Origin: Pseudorhodobacter antarcticus
GTDB taxonomy: Bacteria; Pseudomonadota; Alphaproteobacteria; Rhodobacterales; Rhodobacteraceae
Assembly: GCA_945897655.1 (NCBI GenBank)
Contig: CAMDHB010000243.1
Span: 1 to 5,624, forward strand
Length of the DNA: 5,624 bases
Reading direction: 5' to 3'
Made by a program: the position numbers and the translations under genes. Of the stretch, positions 1 through 5,624 are shown piece after piece (the stretch's first letter is position 1; every line of letters begins with the position of its first letter). A model generated the notes under the pieces. The model made no database searches. It worked only from the letters and a program-made list of their open reading frames with translations, and was not told the origin of the DNA.

Positions 1-284
1 AAGCTGAGCGAGGTCAGAAACAGCACGGTGCCCAGTCCGTGCAGCAGGATGAACAGCAGCGTTGAGGGCTGCAACAGTTCAGACCATGTCGGGATGGTGT
101 GGCGGGCGAAGAGGGCAATGCCTATGACCGTGGCCGCAAAGGCGAACAGGGCGCGCAGCACGGCGACATCCATCATATCCGCCGCGAGGAGGCGCAGAAT
201 CAGCGTATCGGGCACGAACATCAGCGTGCCGAGCAGGGTTACAACCAGCCCGAACCGCGCACCCTTGTCCGCCTTTGCTGCCAC
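1..284 (-). CDS. EamA/DMT-superfamily membrane transporter, N-terminal part (cut by left window edge)
   Basis: This reading frame is open from a GTG at 284 to the window edge, giving 94 codons of a protein that in this family is usually about 280-300 residues with ten membrane helices. The visible part is very hydrophobic, with probable helices near residues 12-30, 41-60 and 75-93. It has the family-like stretch FVPDTLILRL (residues 23-32) after helix 1 and LRALFAF (43-49) opening helix 2. Known members export metabolites or amino acids across the inner membrane; the substrate here cannot be told. GTG at 284 is preferred because a G-rich, Shine-Dalgarno-like run lies 7-12 bases upstream. A TTG four codons earlier is the only other start before an in-frame TGA at 312-314. 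It lies 183 bp downstream of gatB on the same strand, separated by the twin palindromes, so it may be transcribed independently. I saw no convincing promoter. Confidence 0.85.
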   Translation of the reverse strand, partial: MAAKADKGARFGLVVTLLGTLMFVPDTLILRLLAADMMDVAVLRALFAFAATVIGIALFARHTIPTWSELLQPSTLLFILLHGLGTVLFLTSLS

Positions 285-318
285 GCCGCCCCCCAAAACC
301 TTGGCCTGGCGTCAGGGC

Positions 319-362
319 CAAATTTCTTCGAAGAAATTTGCAAAATCCTTCGAAGGATTTTG
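319..362. repeat. Twin abutting 22-bp perfect palindromes centred on TTCGAA
   Basis: Two perfect inverted repeats lie end to end: 319-340 (half-site CAAATTTCTTC) and 341-362 (half-site CAAAATCCTTC). Both begin with CAAA, end with TTTG and have TTCGAA at the centre. Their centres are 22 bp apart, about two helical turns. The units differ at unit positions 5 and 7, and the paired positions 18 and 16 change to match, so symmetry is kept in each. As RNA each could fold into a hairpin with a 4-6 base loop. They sit between the gatB stop codon and the transporter start, both on the minus strand. They could be a tandem terminator, an operator for two dimers, or a dispersed genomic repeat. I associate this type of element with Rhodobacteraceae intergenic regions, but that is recollection, not a search result. 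Confidence 0.85.
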
Positions 363-467
363 GTCCTTGCACGCGGTCTTAGCCATTTCTTGACGCAGGG
401 TTAATCTAGCAAAACCAACCCGTTGATATTTCGGTATTTTACAAAGCACCCAGATCTGGACGCCGTC

Positions 468-1979
468 TTACAGACCCAGCTTTTGGGCCACCATTTGCCC
501 AACCACCGCCGGATTGGCCTTGCCCCCGGTCGATTTCAACACCTGACCCGTGAACCAGCCCGCCAGCCGGGCATTGGCCCGCGCCTTTTCCACCTGATCC
601 GGGTTGGCCGCGATCAAGGCATCAATCGCCGCCTCGATAGCACCCGTGTCGGTGACCTGTTTCATGCCATGCTTGGACGCCTGTTCCGCCGGATCGCCGC
701 CCTCGGTCCACAGGATTTCAAACAGATCCTTGGCCATCTTCGACGAAATCTCGCCCGAGCCGATCAGATCCAGCATGCCGCCCAGTTGGGCCGCCGAAAC
801 CGGGCTTTCCGTGATGGCCAGACCCTGTTTGTTCAGCCGCCCAAACAACTCATTGATGACCCAGTTCGCCGCCGTCTTGCCATCACGGCCCTTGGCGACG
901 GTATCGAAGAAGGCTGCGGATTCCAGATCAGCCGTCAGGACGTTCGCATCATAATCGGTCAGCCCGTAGTCGCCCATGAAGCGGGCCTTCTTGGCATCGG
1001 GCAGTTCGGGCATCCGGGCAGCGATGTCATCGACCCACGCCTGTTCAATTTCCAGCGGCAACAGGTCGGGGCACGGGAAATAGCGGTAATCATGCGCCTC
1101 TTCCTTGGAGCGCATCGACCGGGTTTCGCCCTTGTCGGGGTCATACAGCCGGGTTTCCTGTACGACTTTGCCGCCATCCTCCAAAATGGCGATCTGGCGG
1201 CGAGCCTCATAGTCGATGGCTTGGGTCATGAAGCGCATCGAGTTCATGTTCTTGATCTCGCACCGCGTGCCCAGGTGGCTGAAATCCTGGGTGGCCTGAT
1301 ATTTTTCATACTGCCCCGGACGGCAGACCGAGACGTTGACATCGGCCCGCAGGTTGCCGTTTTGCATGTTGCCGTCACAGGTGCCCAAGTAGCGCAGAGT
1401 CTGGCGCAGTTTGGTGACATAGGCCGTCGCCTCCTCCGGCCCGCGAATGTCGGGGCGGGAGACGATTTCCATCAGGGCCACGCCGGTGCGGTTGAAATCG
1501 ACAAAGGACATGGTGGGGTCCATGTCGTGGATCGACTTGCCGGCGTCCTGTTCCAGATGGATGCGTTCGATGCGGACAAGGCGGGCGATGCCGGGGGAGA
1601 GTTCGACCAGCACTTCGCCCTCACCCACGATCGGGTGGTAGAGCTGGCTGATCTGATAGCCCTGCGGCAGGTCGGGGTAGAAATAGTTCTTGCGGTCAAA
1701 GGCCGAGCGGAGGTTGATTTGTGCTTTCAGACCAAGGCCCGAGCGCACCGCCTGTTCGATGCAGAATTCGTTGATCACCGGCAGCATGCCCGGCATGGCG
1801 GCATCGACGAAGGCGACGTTGGAATTGGGTTCAGCGCCGACCTGGGTGGAGGAGCCGGAAAAGAGCTTGGCATTGGAGGAGACCTGAGCATGGATTTCCA
1901 TGCCGATGACCAGTTCCCAATCCTCGCGTGCGCCAGCGATGACCTTGGGTTTGGGGGGTGTATAGGTCAGGTCCAGCAT
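468..1979 (-). CDS. gatB: Aspartyl/glutamyl-tRNA(Asn/Gln) amidotransferase subunit B
   Basis: GatB is the tRNA-binding kinase/transamidase subunit of cytosolic GatCAB. It activates Glu-tRNA(Gln) or Asp-tRNA(Asn) with ATP and amidates it using ammonia channelled from GatA, supplying Gln-tRNA(Gln) or Asn-tRNA(Asn). The product is 503 residues, a little longer than the roughly 475 of Gram-positive GatB because of an N-terminal extension. Residues 1-320 form the catalytic cradle: VIGMEIHAQV (24-33, with E28 and H30 matching the metal-site Glu/His of GatB), NYFYPDLPQGYQISQ (98-112), IHLEQDAGKS (140-149), ALMEIVSRPDI (168-178), GNMQNGNLRADVNVS (203-217) and RCEIKNMNS (239-247). A helical linker and the YqeY-like tRNA-binding tail follow, to 503. 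The frame stays open upstream to 2222, but family similarity begins at MLDLTY and a strong RBS precedes it, so ATG 1979 is chosen. One oddity is Cys303 in YFPCPDL, where Asp or Glu is usual. No gatC or gatA is adjacent. Confidence 0.97.
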   Translation of the reverse strand: MLDLTYTPPKPKVIAGAREDWELVIGMEIHAQVSSNAKLFSGSSTQVGAEPNSNVAFVDAAMPGMLPVINEFCIEQAVRSGLGLKAQINLRSAFDRKNYFYPDLPQGYQISQLYHPIVGEGEVLVELSPGIARLVRIERIHLEQDAGKSIHDMDPTMSFVDFNRTGVALMEIVSRPDIRGPEEATAYVTKLRQTLRYLGTCDGNMQNGNLRADVNVSVCRPGQYEKYQATQDFSHLGTRCEIKNMNSMRFMTQAIDYEARRQIAILEDGGKVVQETRLYDPDKGETRSMRSKEEAHDYRYFPCPDLLPLEIEQAWVDDIAARMPELPDAKKARFMGDYGLTDYDANVLTADLESAAFFDTVAKGRDGKTAANWVINELFGRLNKQGLAITESPVSAAQLGGMLDLIGSGEISSKMAKDLFEILWTEGGDPAEQASKHGMKQVTDTGAIEAAIDALIAANPDQVEKARANARLAGWFTGQVLKSTGGKANPAVVGQMVAQKLGL

Positions 1980-1983
1980 CGCA

Positions 1984-1989
1984 TCCTCC
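1984..1989 (-). promoter_or_regulatory. gatB ribosome binding site (GGAGGA)
   Basis: On the minus strand a full GGAGGA Shine-Dalgarno sequence lies four bases before the ATG at 1979. It fixes the gatB start and argues against the 81-codon in-frame extension up to 2222. An overlapping ATG at 1984-1982 is in another frame and sits on the Shine-Dalgarno sequence itself, so it is not a credible start. Confidence 0.85.
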
Positions 1990-2002
1990 GGCAGTTCAGG
2001 GT

Positions 2003-2031
2003 CTTTTAGGGGGCTGGATGGGGCGGGGCAA
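2003..2031 (-). promoter_or_regulatory. Candidate sigma-70-type promoter for gatB
   Basis: On the minus strand TTGCCC (2031-2026) and TAAAAG (2008-2003) are separated by exactly 17 bp. Each matches four of six consensus bases. Transcription would begin near 1996, giving a leader of about 17 bases that contains little more than the GGAGGA ribosome binding site. Hexamer matches alone are weak evidence in GC-rich DNA. The spacing and the position just upstream of the RBS are what support this call. The spacer is almost pure C on the coding strand. Confidence 0.45.
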
Positions 2032-2034
2032 GGG
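2009..2034 (+). other. Putative G-quadruplex motif in the gatB / transglycosylase divergent region
   Basis: Four G-runs occur on the plus strand: 2009-2013 (five Gs), 2020-2023 (four), 2025-2028 (four) and 2032-2034 (three), with loops of 6, 1 and 3 bases. This fits the standard pattern of four runs of at least three Gs with loops of 1-7. Two further runs of six Gs follow at 2061-2066 and 2070-2075, within a direct repeat of GGGGGGCA. The motif covers the spacer and -35 element of the candidate gatB promoter, on the gatB template strand. Folding is inferred from pattern only. Confidence 0.5.
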
Positions 2035-2154
2035 CCGCTGCGGCGGAAAACTGCCGAGATGGGGGGCAAGGGGGGCAGCGCCGGTTGCCGGAGTGTCGCT
2101 TGCCGGTCATCACCCGGCGGTCGCGCCAGACGCGATGCCATGCCGCGGGGCCGG

Positions 2155-2760
2155 ATGACGTTCAGACCAAGACTTGCCTTTGTGCTGATGGCCGTGCTGC
2201 TGACGGCATGTTCGGGCGGCAAGATGCCTGATCTGCGCGCCTATCTGCCGGCCGGTCTGCTGCCCGCGATGCGGTGGGACGCCCACCCTGAGGCCGCAAG
2301 TTGGACCGCGAGCACCCTGAGCGCAGTAGCTGCCCGTGACAGTGACCTTGCCGGACAGGTGCCAGCGGATATTGCCAGCTATTGTCCCGGCTATGCCGCT
2401 GCTCCGCTGGGCGCGCGGCGGGCGTTCTGGGTGGGGCTGTTGTCGGCGACGGCCAAATATGAAAGCAACTTTAACCCCAAGGCCGCAGGTGGCGGTGGGC
2501 GGTATGTCGGGCTGATGCAGATTTCACCTCGCACGGCTGAAAATGCAGGGTGTGCCGCCACATCCACGGTCGCGTTGAAGGAGGGGTCGGCCAATCTGGA
2601 ATGCGCTGTCCAGATTTTCGCGCCCCATGTGGGCCAGGATGGGTTGGTGGCGGGCAGCGGCAATAGGGGTGTGGCCCGCGACTGGGGGCCATTCAAGAAG
2701 CCGTCGATGCGGGCCGAGATTGCGGAATGGACCTCAACTCAGGACTATTGCAAGGTCTGA
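2155..2760 (+). CDS. Small lipoprotein with lytic transglycosylase (SLT/lysozyme-like) domain
   Basis: The 201-residue product begins with a lipoprotein signal: basic MTFRPR, a hydrophobic core, then the lipobox LTAC with the lipidated cysteine at residue 19. The mature protein should be membrane-anchored and face the periplasm. Residues about 90-135 carry the SLT signature: ATAKYESNFNP (98-108) with the probable catalytic Glu103, then YVGLMQISPRTAENAGC (117-133). Enzymes of this fold cleave peptidoglycan between MurNAc and GlcNAc, leaving 1,6-anhydro ends. Four further cysteines (77, 133, 150, 199) could form two disulfides. There is no separate peptidoglycan-binding domain, and the length is short for the class. 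ATG 2155 is preferred because it places the lipobox normally; the in-frame ATG at 2140 would add five residues. The RBS is weak (GGGG four bases upstream). It diverges from gatB and converges on pepN, so it is probably monocistronic. The exact family is uncertain and activity is not proven. Confidence 0.85.
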   Translation: MTFRPRLAFVLMAVLLTACSGGKMPDLRAYLPAGLLPAMRWDAHPEAASWTASTLSAVAARDSDLAGQVPADIASYCPGYAAAPLGARRAFWVGLLSATAKYESNFNPKAAGGGGRYVGLMQISPRTAENAGCAATSTVALKEGSANLECAVQIFAPHVGQDGLVAGSGNRGVARDWGPFKKPSMRAEIAEWTSTQDYCKV

Positions 2761-2785
2761 ACGGTTGAAATTCGCGCCAACGAGG

Positions 2786-2814
2786 CTCCAATAGCGGCCC
2801 TGCCGCTATTGGAG
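2786..2814. terminator. Stem-loop between convergent genes, probable bidirectional terminator
   Basis: CTCCAATAGCGG (2786-2797) is followed by a five-base spacer and its perfect reverse complement at 2803-2814. This gives a 12-bp stem, or 13 bp with a three-base loop. It lies 25 bp after the transglycosylase stop and 51 bp beyond the pepN stop on the other strand, so it could serve both. Neither side has a T-run, so it is not a textbook intrinsic terminator; it may instead protect 3' ends. A smaller hairpin (five-base arms at 2848-2852 and 2859-2863) lies two bases beyond the pepN stop. Confidence 0.6.
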
Positions 2815-2865
2815 AGAAATTGCTTGCCCGTCAGGGCGCCGCCAGATCACGCCGGTTAGCGTGGG

Positions 2866-5439
2866 TTACGCCCCCAGAATGCGCCCCACCATCTCGCCCA
2901 GATCGCGGCTGAGGGCGGGCGTGGCCTTGATCCGTTCCAGTGCCGCGCGGGCATGGGTTTGGCGTGCGGCATCATAGCGGGTCCAGGTTTCAAAGGCCGT
3001 GGACATGCGGGCGGCGGTTTGGGGGTTCAAGGGGTCCAGCCGGATCAGCCAGTCGGCCAGCAGGGCATAGCCCCGGCCTGACGCATGGTGAAAGCCCGCA
3101 TGATTGGACGCAAGCGCGCCCACGACCGAACGGAACCGGTTGGGGTTTTTCAGGTCAAACAGCGGATGGCGGGTCAGATCATCGGTCACAGAGGCGGTCA
3201 GGTCGGGATGCGACATCATGATTTGCAGGCCGAACCATTTGTCCAGCACCAGACGGTCACCCGACCAGCGGGTGTAGAACTGCTGTAACTGGTCTTGGCC
3301 CAGACCGTTGTCCAGCAAGATGCCCAAGGTGCCCAGTTCTTCTGTCATGTTGTCCGCGACCGAAAACGCCGCCGCTGCCGCAGCGCCCCGGTCCAGTTTG
3401 GCCGTCAGTGCCAGAGTGACCAGACGCAGTGCCCGCCGTCCTGCCGCCTTGGCATCGGGGGAGAAGTCGCCACGGGCCTGCGTGGCTGTCATCAGCGCGG
3501 GCAGGTGCAGGGCCAGATGTTCGGCCAAGGACAGACCCAGCGCCTTGCGGGCCGCGTGGATGGCCACCGGATCGGGCACGGTGCCGCGTGTGGCCAGTGC
3601 CGCCGCAACCTCATCCTCGCCCGGCAGGCGCAGGGCCAAAGCGCGGTAGGCCGGGTCCAGCGTGGTGTCACGGGCCAAAGTGCCCAAGCCTTGGATCAGG
3701 TCCGCTGCCGGTTCGGCCCCGGTTTCAACCATGCTGATCAGCACATCGCGGGCCAAGGACCGCCCTGCCTCCCACCGGTTGAAGGGGTCGGTGTCATGGG
3801 CCAGCAAAAAGGCGCGCTCGGATGCGGCCACATCGCGTTTCAGAACCACAGGTGCCGAAAAGCCGCGCAGGATGGAGGGGACGGGACGCACGGCAAGCCC
3901 CTCGAACGCGAAGGTTTGCGAGGGTTCGGTCAGTTCCAGCACGCGGGTCGGCACAACCTCATCCCCATTGGGATTGAGCAGGCCCACCGAAATGGGAATG
4001 ACCTTGGCCGCCTTGTCGGGCTGGCCCGGGGTGGGTGGGTTGGTCTGGCTGAGGGTCAGCCGGTAGGTGCCGCCTTGCGTGGCAGGCTCCCACGCCTCGG
4101 CCACGGCGATTTGCGGGGTGCCTGCTTGAGAATACCAGAGCTTGAACTGCGTGAGGTCACGCCCGGTCGTATCCTCGAACACTTTCAGCCAGTCTTCGAT
4201 GGTGGCGGCTTGGCCGTCGTGGCGGTCGAAATAGAGGTCCAATGCGCGGGCATAATCGGCATCGCCCACCAGAAGTTTGAGCATGCCGATGACTTCGGCG
4301 CCCTTTTCATACACAGTCGCGGTGTAGAAGTTGTTGATTTCGATAAAGCTTTCGGGGCGGACCGGGTGGGCCAAGGGGCCTGCATCCTCGCGGAACTGGC
4401 GGGCGCGCAGCGTCAGGACGTCTTCAATGCGCTTCACATCGCGTGACCGCATGTCGCCCGTAAACTGCTGGTCGCGGAAAACAGTCAAGCCTTCCTTCAA
4501 GCAGAGTTGGAACCAGTCGCGGCAGGTGATGCGGTTGCCGGTCCAGTTGTGGAAGTATTCGTGGGCGATCACGCCTTCGATGCGGTTGTAATCGTCATCG
4601 GTGGCGGTTTGCTGCGAGGCGAGGACGAGTTTGGAGTTGAAGATGTTCAGCCCCTTGTTCTCCATCGCGCCCATGTTGAAATCGTCGACGGCGACGATGT
4701 TGAACACGTCCAGATCGTATTCGCGGCCATAGGCGGTTTCGTCCCAGCGCATCGACCGGATCAGACTGTCCATCGCATAGGCGCAGCGGTCTTCATCGCC
4801 CGGGCGGACCCAGATGTGGAGGTCAACCGGGCTGCCTGAGGCTGTGACGAAGGGCGCGGAATGGGCGACGAGGTCCCCGGCCACGAGGGCGAACAGATAG
4901 GCCGGTTTGGGCCAGGGGTCGGTCCATTCGGACCAGCCTGCGCCCTGCCCTGCCGGATTGCCGTTGGACAAAAGCACCGGCAGTTCGCTTTCGATGCGGA
5001 CGTGGAAGGGTGCCATGACATCGGGGCGGTCGGGGTAGAAGGTGATCTTGCGAAAGCCCTGCGCCTCACACTGGGTGCAGTAGAGGCCGCGGGACATGTA
5101 GAGGCCTTCAAGGGCCGTGTTGCCCTCGGGGGCAATCTCGACCTCGGTCGTCAGGGTGAAGGGGCCCTGGGGCAGCAGTGCGGCGGGGATGGTCATGCCG
5201 GTGGCATCGGGGGTCAGGGTGACCGGTGTGCCGTTGATGGCGCAGGTGATGAGCCGCAGGTTTTCGCCGTCCAGCCGCAGGTCCTGGGGGCCGGGGCGTG
5301 CTGGGTTGGGGGCAAGTTGGAGGTGGGTCAGGACGCGGGTGGCGGTGGGGGCCAGCCGAAAGGTCAGCCGGACCTGTTCGACGATATGGGTGAAGGGCAG
5401 ATAGTCGGCGAGGTAGACGGTTTGCGGGGCATCGGTCAT
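2866..5439 (-). CDS. pepN: Aminopeptidase N (M1 family zinc metallopeptidase)
   Basis: PepN removes N-terminal residues from peptides and is a major cytosolic aminopeptidase in peptide turnover. The product is 857 residues, close to the 870 of the E. coli enzyme, and has no signal peptide. Order: N-terminal beta domain (about 1-190) with CTQCEAQGF (121-129), whose Glu125 matches the residue that holds the substrate amino terminus; a thermolysin-like domain with the exopeptidase motif GAMEN (257-261) and zinc motif HEYFH (293-297), with Glu316 as third ligand and Glu294 as general base; Tyr377 in TVYEKG as probable transition-state stabiliser; then the Ig-like domain (about 445-540) and the C-terminal helical domain. 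All expected catalytic residues are present. ATG 5439 is chosen because it has GAAGGA nine bases upstream and the N-terminus fits the family. The ATG at 5449 is in another frame and overlaps that RBS. The gene follows an unidentified gene on the same strand by 57 bp and may be cotranscribed. Confidence 0.97.
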   Translation of the reverse strand: MTDAPQTVYLADYLPFTHIVEQVRLTFRLAPTATRVLTHLQLAPNPARPGPQDLRLDGENLRLITCAINGTPVTLTPDATGMTIPAALLPQGPFTLTTEVEIAPEGNTALEGLYMSRGLYCTQCEAQGFRKITFYPDRPDVMAPFHVRIESELPVLLSNGNPAGQGAGWSEWTDPWPKPAYLFALVAGDLVAHSAPFVTASGSPVDLHIWVRPGDEDRCAYAMDSLIRSMRWDETAYGREYDLDVFNIVAVDDFNMGAMENKGLNIFNSKLVLASQQTATDDDYNRIEGVIAHEYFHNWTGNRITCRDWFQLCLKEGLTVFRDQQFTGDMRSRDVKRIEDVLTLRARQFREDAGPLAHPVRPESFIEINNFYTATVYEKGAEVIGMLKLLVGDADYARALDLYFDRHDGQAATIEDWLKVFEDTTGRDLTQFKLWYSQAGTPQIAVAEAWEPATQGGTYRLTLSQTNPPTPGQPDKAAKVIPISVGLLNPNGDEVVPTRVLELTEPSQTFAFEGLAVRPVPSILRGFSAPVVLKRDVAASERAFLLAHDTDPFNRWEAGRSLARDVLISMVETGAEPAADLIQGLGTLARDTTLDPAYRALALRLPGEDEVAAALATRGTVPDPVAIHAARKALGLSLAEHLALHLPALMTATQARGDFSPDAKAAGRRALRLVTLALTAKLDRGAAAAAAFSVADNMTEELGTLGILLDNGLGQDQLQQFYTRWSGDRLVLDKWFGLQIMMSHPDLTASVTDDLTRHPLFDLKNPNRFRSVVGALASNHAGFHHASGRGYALLADWLIRLDPLNPQTAARMSTAFETWTRYDAARQTHARAALERIKATPALSRDLGEMVGRILGA

Positions 5440-5449
5440 CGGCGGGCAT

Positions 5450-5490
5450 CCTTCTTTGGCCGCAGGGATAGCGCCCTGCGGCCGGGAAGG
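5450..5490 (-). terminator. Strong hairpin between upstream gene and pepN, overlapping the pepN RBS
   Basis: Arms GGCCGCAGGG (5458-5467) and CCCTGCGGCC (5474-5483) pair perfectly over 10 bp around a six-base loop. CCTTC (5450-5454) and GAAGG (5486-5490) add five more pairs across a small internal loop. Read on the minus strand, the hairpin starts six bases after the upstream stop codon, and its 3' strand ends in AAAGAAGG, the pepN Shine-Dalgarno region. It may end or attenuate upstream transcription, or regulate pepN translation. There is no T-run after it, so termination is uncertain. Confidence 0.5.
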
Positions 5491-5496
5491 AAAGCG

Positions 5497-5624
5497 TCAG
5501 AGCGTCTCGGCCATGGCCGCCAGTTTGCCAAGGGTTTGCAGGCCAAGACGGTCAGCGCCGTAGTTCAGCGCGTTCAGTTTGGCCTCAGGCGTGGGCAGGG
5601 TCATGGATTGGGTCAGGCGGGTGC
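5497..5624 (-). CDS. C-terminal end of an unidentified protein (cut by right window edge)
   Basis: A minus-strand frame is open from the right window edge to a TGA at 5499-5497, leaving 41 complete codons. The readable tail runs TRLTQSMTLPTPEAK, then LNALNYGADRLGLQTL, and ends GKLAAMAETL. It is leucine- and alanine-rich and looks like an amphipathic helical C-terminus. Codon use is GC-rich with strong third-position G/C, like pepN and gatB, which supports real coding. I do not recognise the family, and the fragment is too short to name. It lies 57 bp upstream of pepN in the same direction, with the strong hairpin at 5450-5490 filling most of the gap, so the two genes may share a transcript. 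Confidence 0.6.
   Translation of the reverse strand, partial: TRLTQSMTLPTPEAKLNALNYGADRLGLQTLGKLAAMAETL

Noticed and set aside
79..372. 97-codon minus-strand open frame at the left end
   Set aside because: It is in a different frame from the transporter, whose hydrophobic helices and FVPDTLILRL stretch mark the true frame. Its N-terminus is just the translated palindromes.
450..459. CCAGA/TCTGG palindrome just beyond the gatB stop codon
   Set aside because: A 10-bp palindrome gives only about three pairs once a loop is allowed, and no T-run follows, so it is not a credible gatB terminator.
468..1979. gatB without adjacent gatC and gatA as evidence of an unusual arrangement
   Set aside because: In many Alphaproteobacteria gatB is unlinked from gatC and gatA, so this is not noteworthy.
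423..2009. 528-codon plus-strand open frame antisense to gatB
   Set aside because: It mirrors gatB almost exactly. GatB motifs on the minus strand are unmistakable, while this translation is low in recognisable motifs and typical of a GC-rich antisense shadow.
2085..2113. TTGCCG with CATCAC 17 bp downstream as a promoter for the transglycosylase gene; TTGCCGG is repeated at 2085-2091 and 2100-2106
   Set aside because: The -10 matches only three of six consensus bases, and short repeats of this composition are expected by chance in GC-rich DNA.
1980..2222. 81-codon N-terminal extension of the gatB frame
   Set aside because: No family similarity, it would overlap the divergent transglycosylase start, and a full Shine-Dalgarno sequence sits right before the ATG at 1979.
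3295..4446. 383-codon plus-strand open frame antisense to pepN
   Set aside because: It lies wholly inside pepN, which has every M1 catalytic residue. The antisense product is glycine/glutamine/arginine-rich with no domain I recognise, as expected from high third-position GC.

Overview
The window looks like ordinary chromosomal DNA of a GC-rich alphaproteobacterium, most likely of the Rhodobacteraceae/Paracoccaceae. This is inferred from the strong GC bias, the GatB sequence (which starts MLDLTY and carries long stretches I associate with that family), a proteobacterial-type PepN, and paired TTCGAA-centred palindromes of a kind I associate with these genomes. No database search was possible. 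I see no mobile element, phage gene, CRISPR array, tRNA or rRNA, and no convincing undescribed multi-gene system.

Layout, left to right. (1) 1-284, minus strand: N-terminal third of an EamA/DMT-type membrane transporter, cut by the left edge. (2) 285-467: intergenic, holding two abutting perfect 22-bp palindromes (319-362). (3) 468-1979, minus strand: gatB, subunit B of the tRNA-dependent amidotransferase, complete, with a strong Shine-Dalgarno sequence and a candidate promoter. (4) 1980-2154: divergent intergenic region, very G-rich on the plus strand, with a G-quadruplex-type motif lying over the gatB promoter. (5) 2155-2760, plus strand: a small lipoprotein with a lytic-transglycosylase (SLT) fold signature, the only plus-strand gene. 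(6) 2761-2865: a convergent gap with a perfect 12-bp stem-loop, probably a shared terminator. (7) 2866-5439, minus strand: pepN, M1 zinc aminopeptidase N, complete with all catalytic motifs. (8) 5440-5496: a short gap filled by a strong hairpin whose 3' side contains the pepN ribosome binding site. (9) 5497-5624, minus strand: the C-terminal 41 residues of a gene I cannot identify, cut by the right edge.

The genes look like unrelated housekeeping functions rather than one pathway: translation fidelity (GatB), cell-wall turnover (transglycosylase), peptide degradation (PepN) and small-molecule transport (DMT protein). The points most worth a second look are non-coding: the twin palindromes, the RBS-containing hairpin before pepN, and the G-rich gatB promoter. 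A cysteine in a GatB motif where an acidic residue is usual is the main coding oddity.
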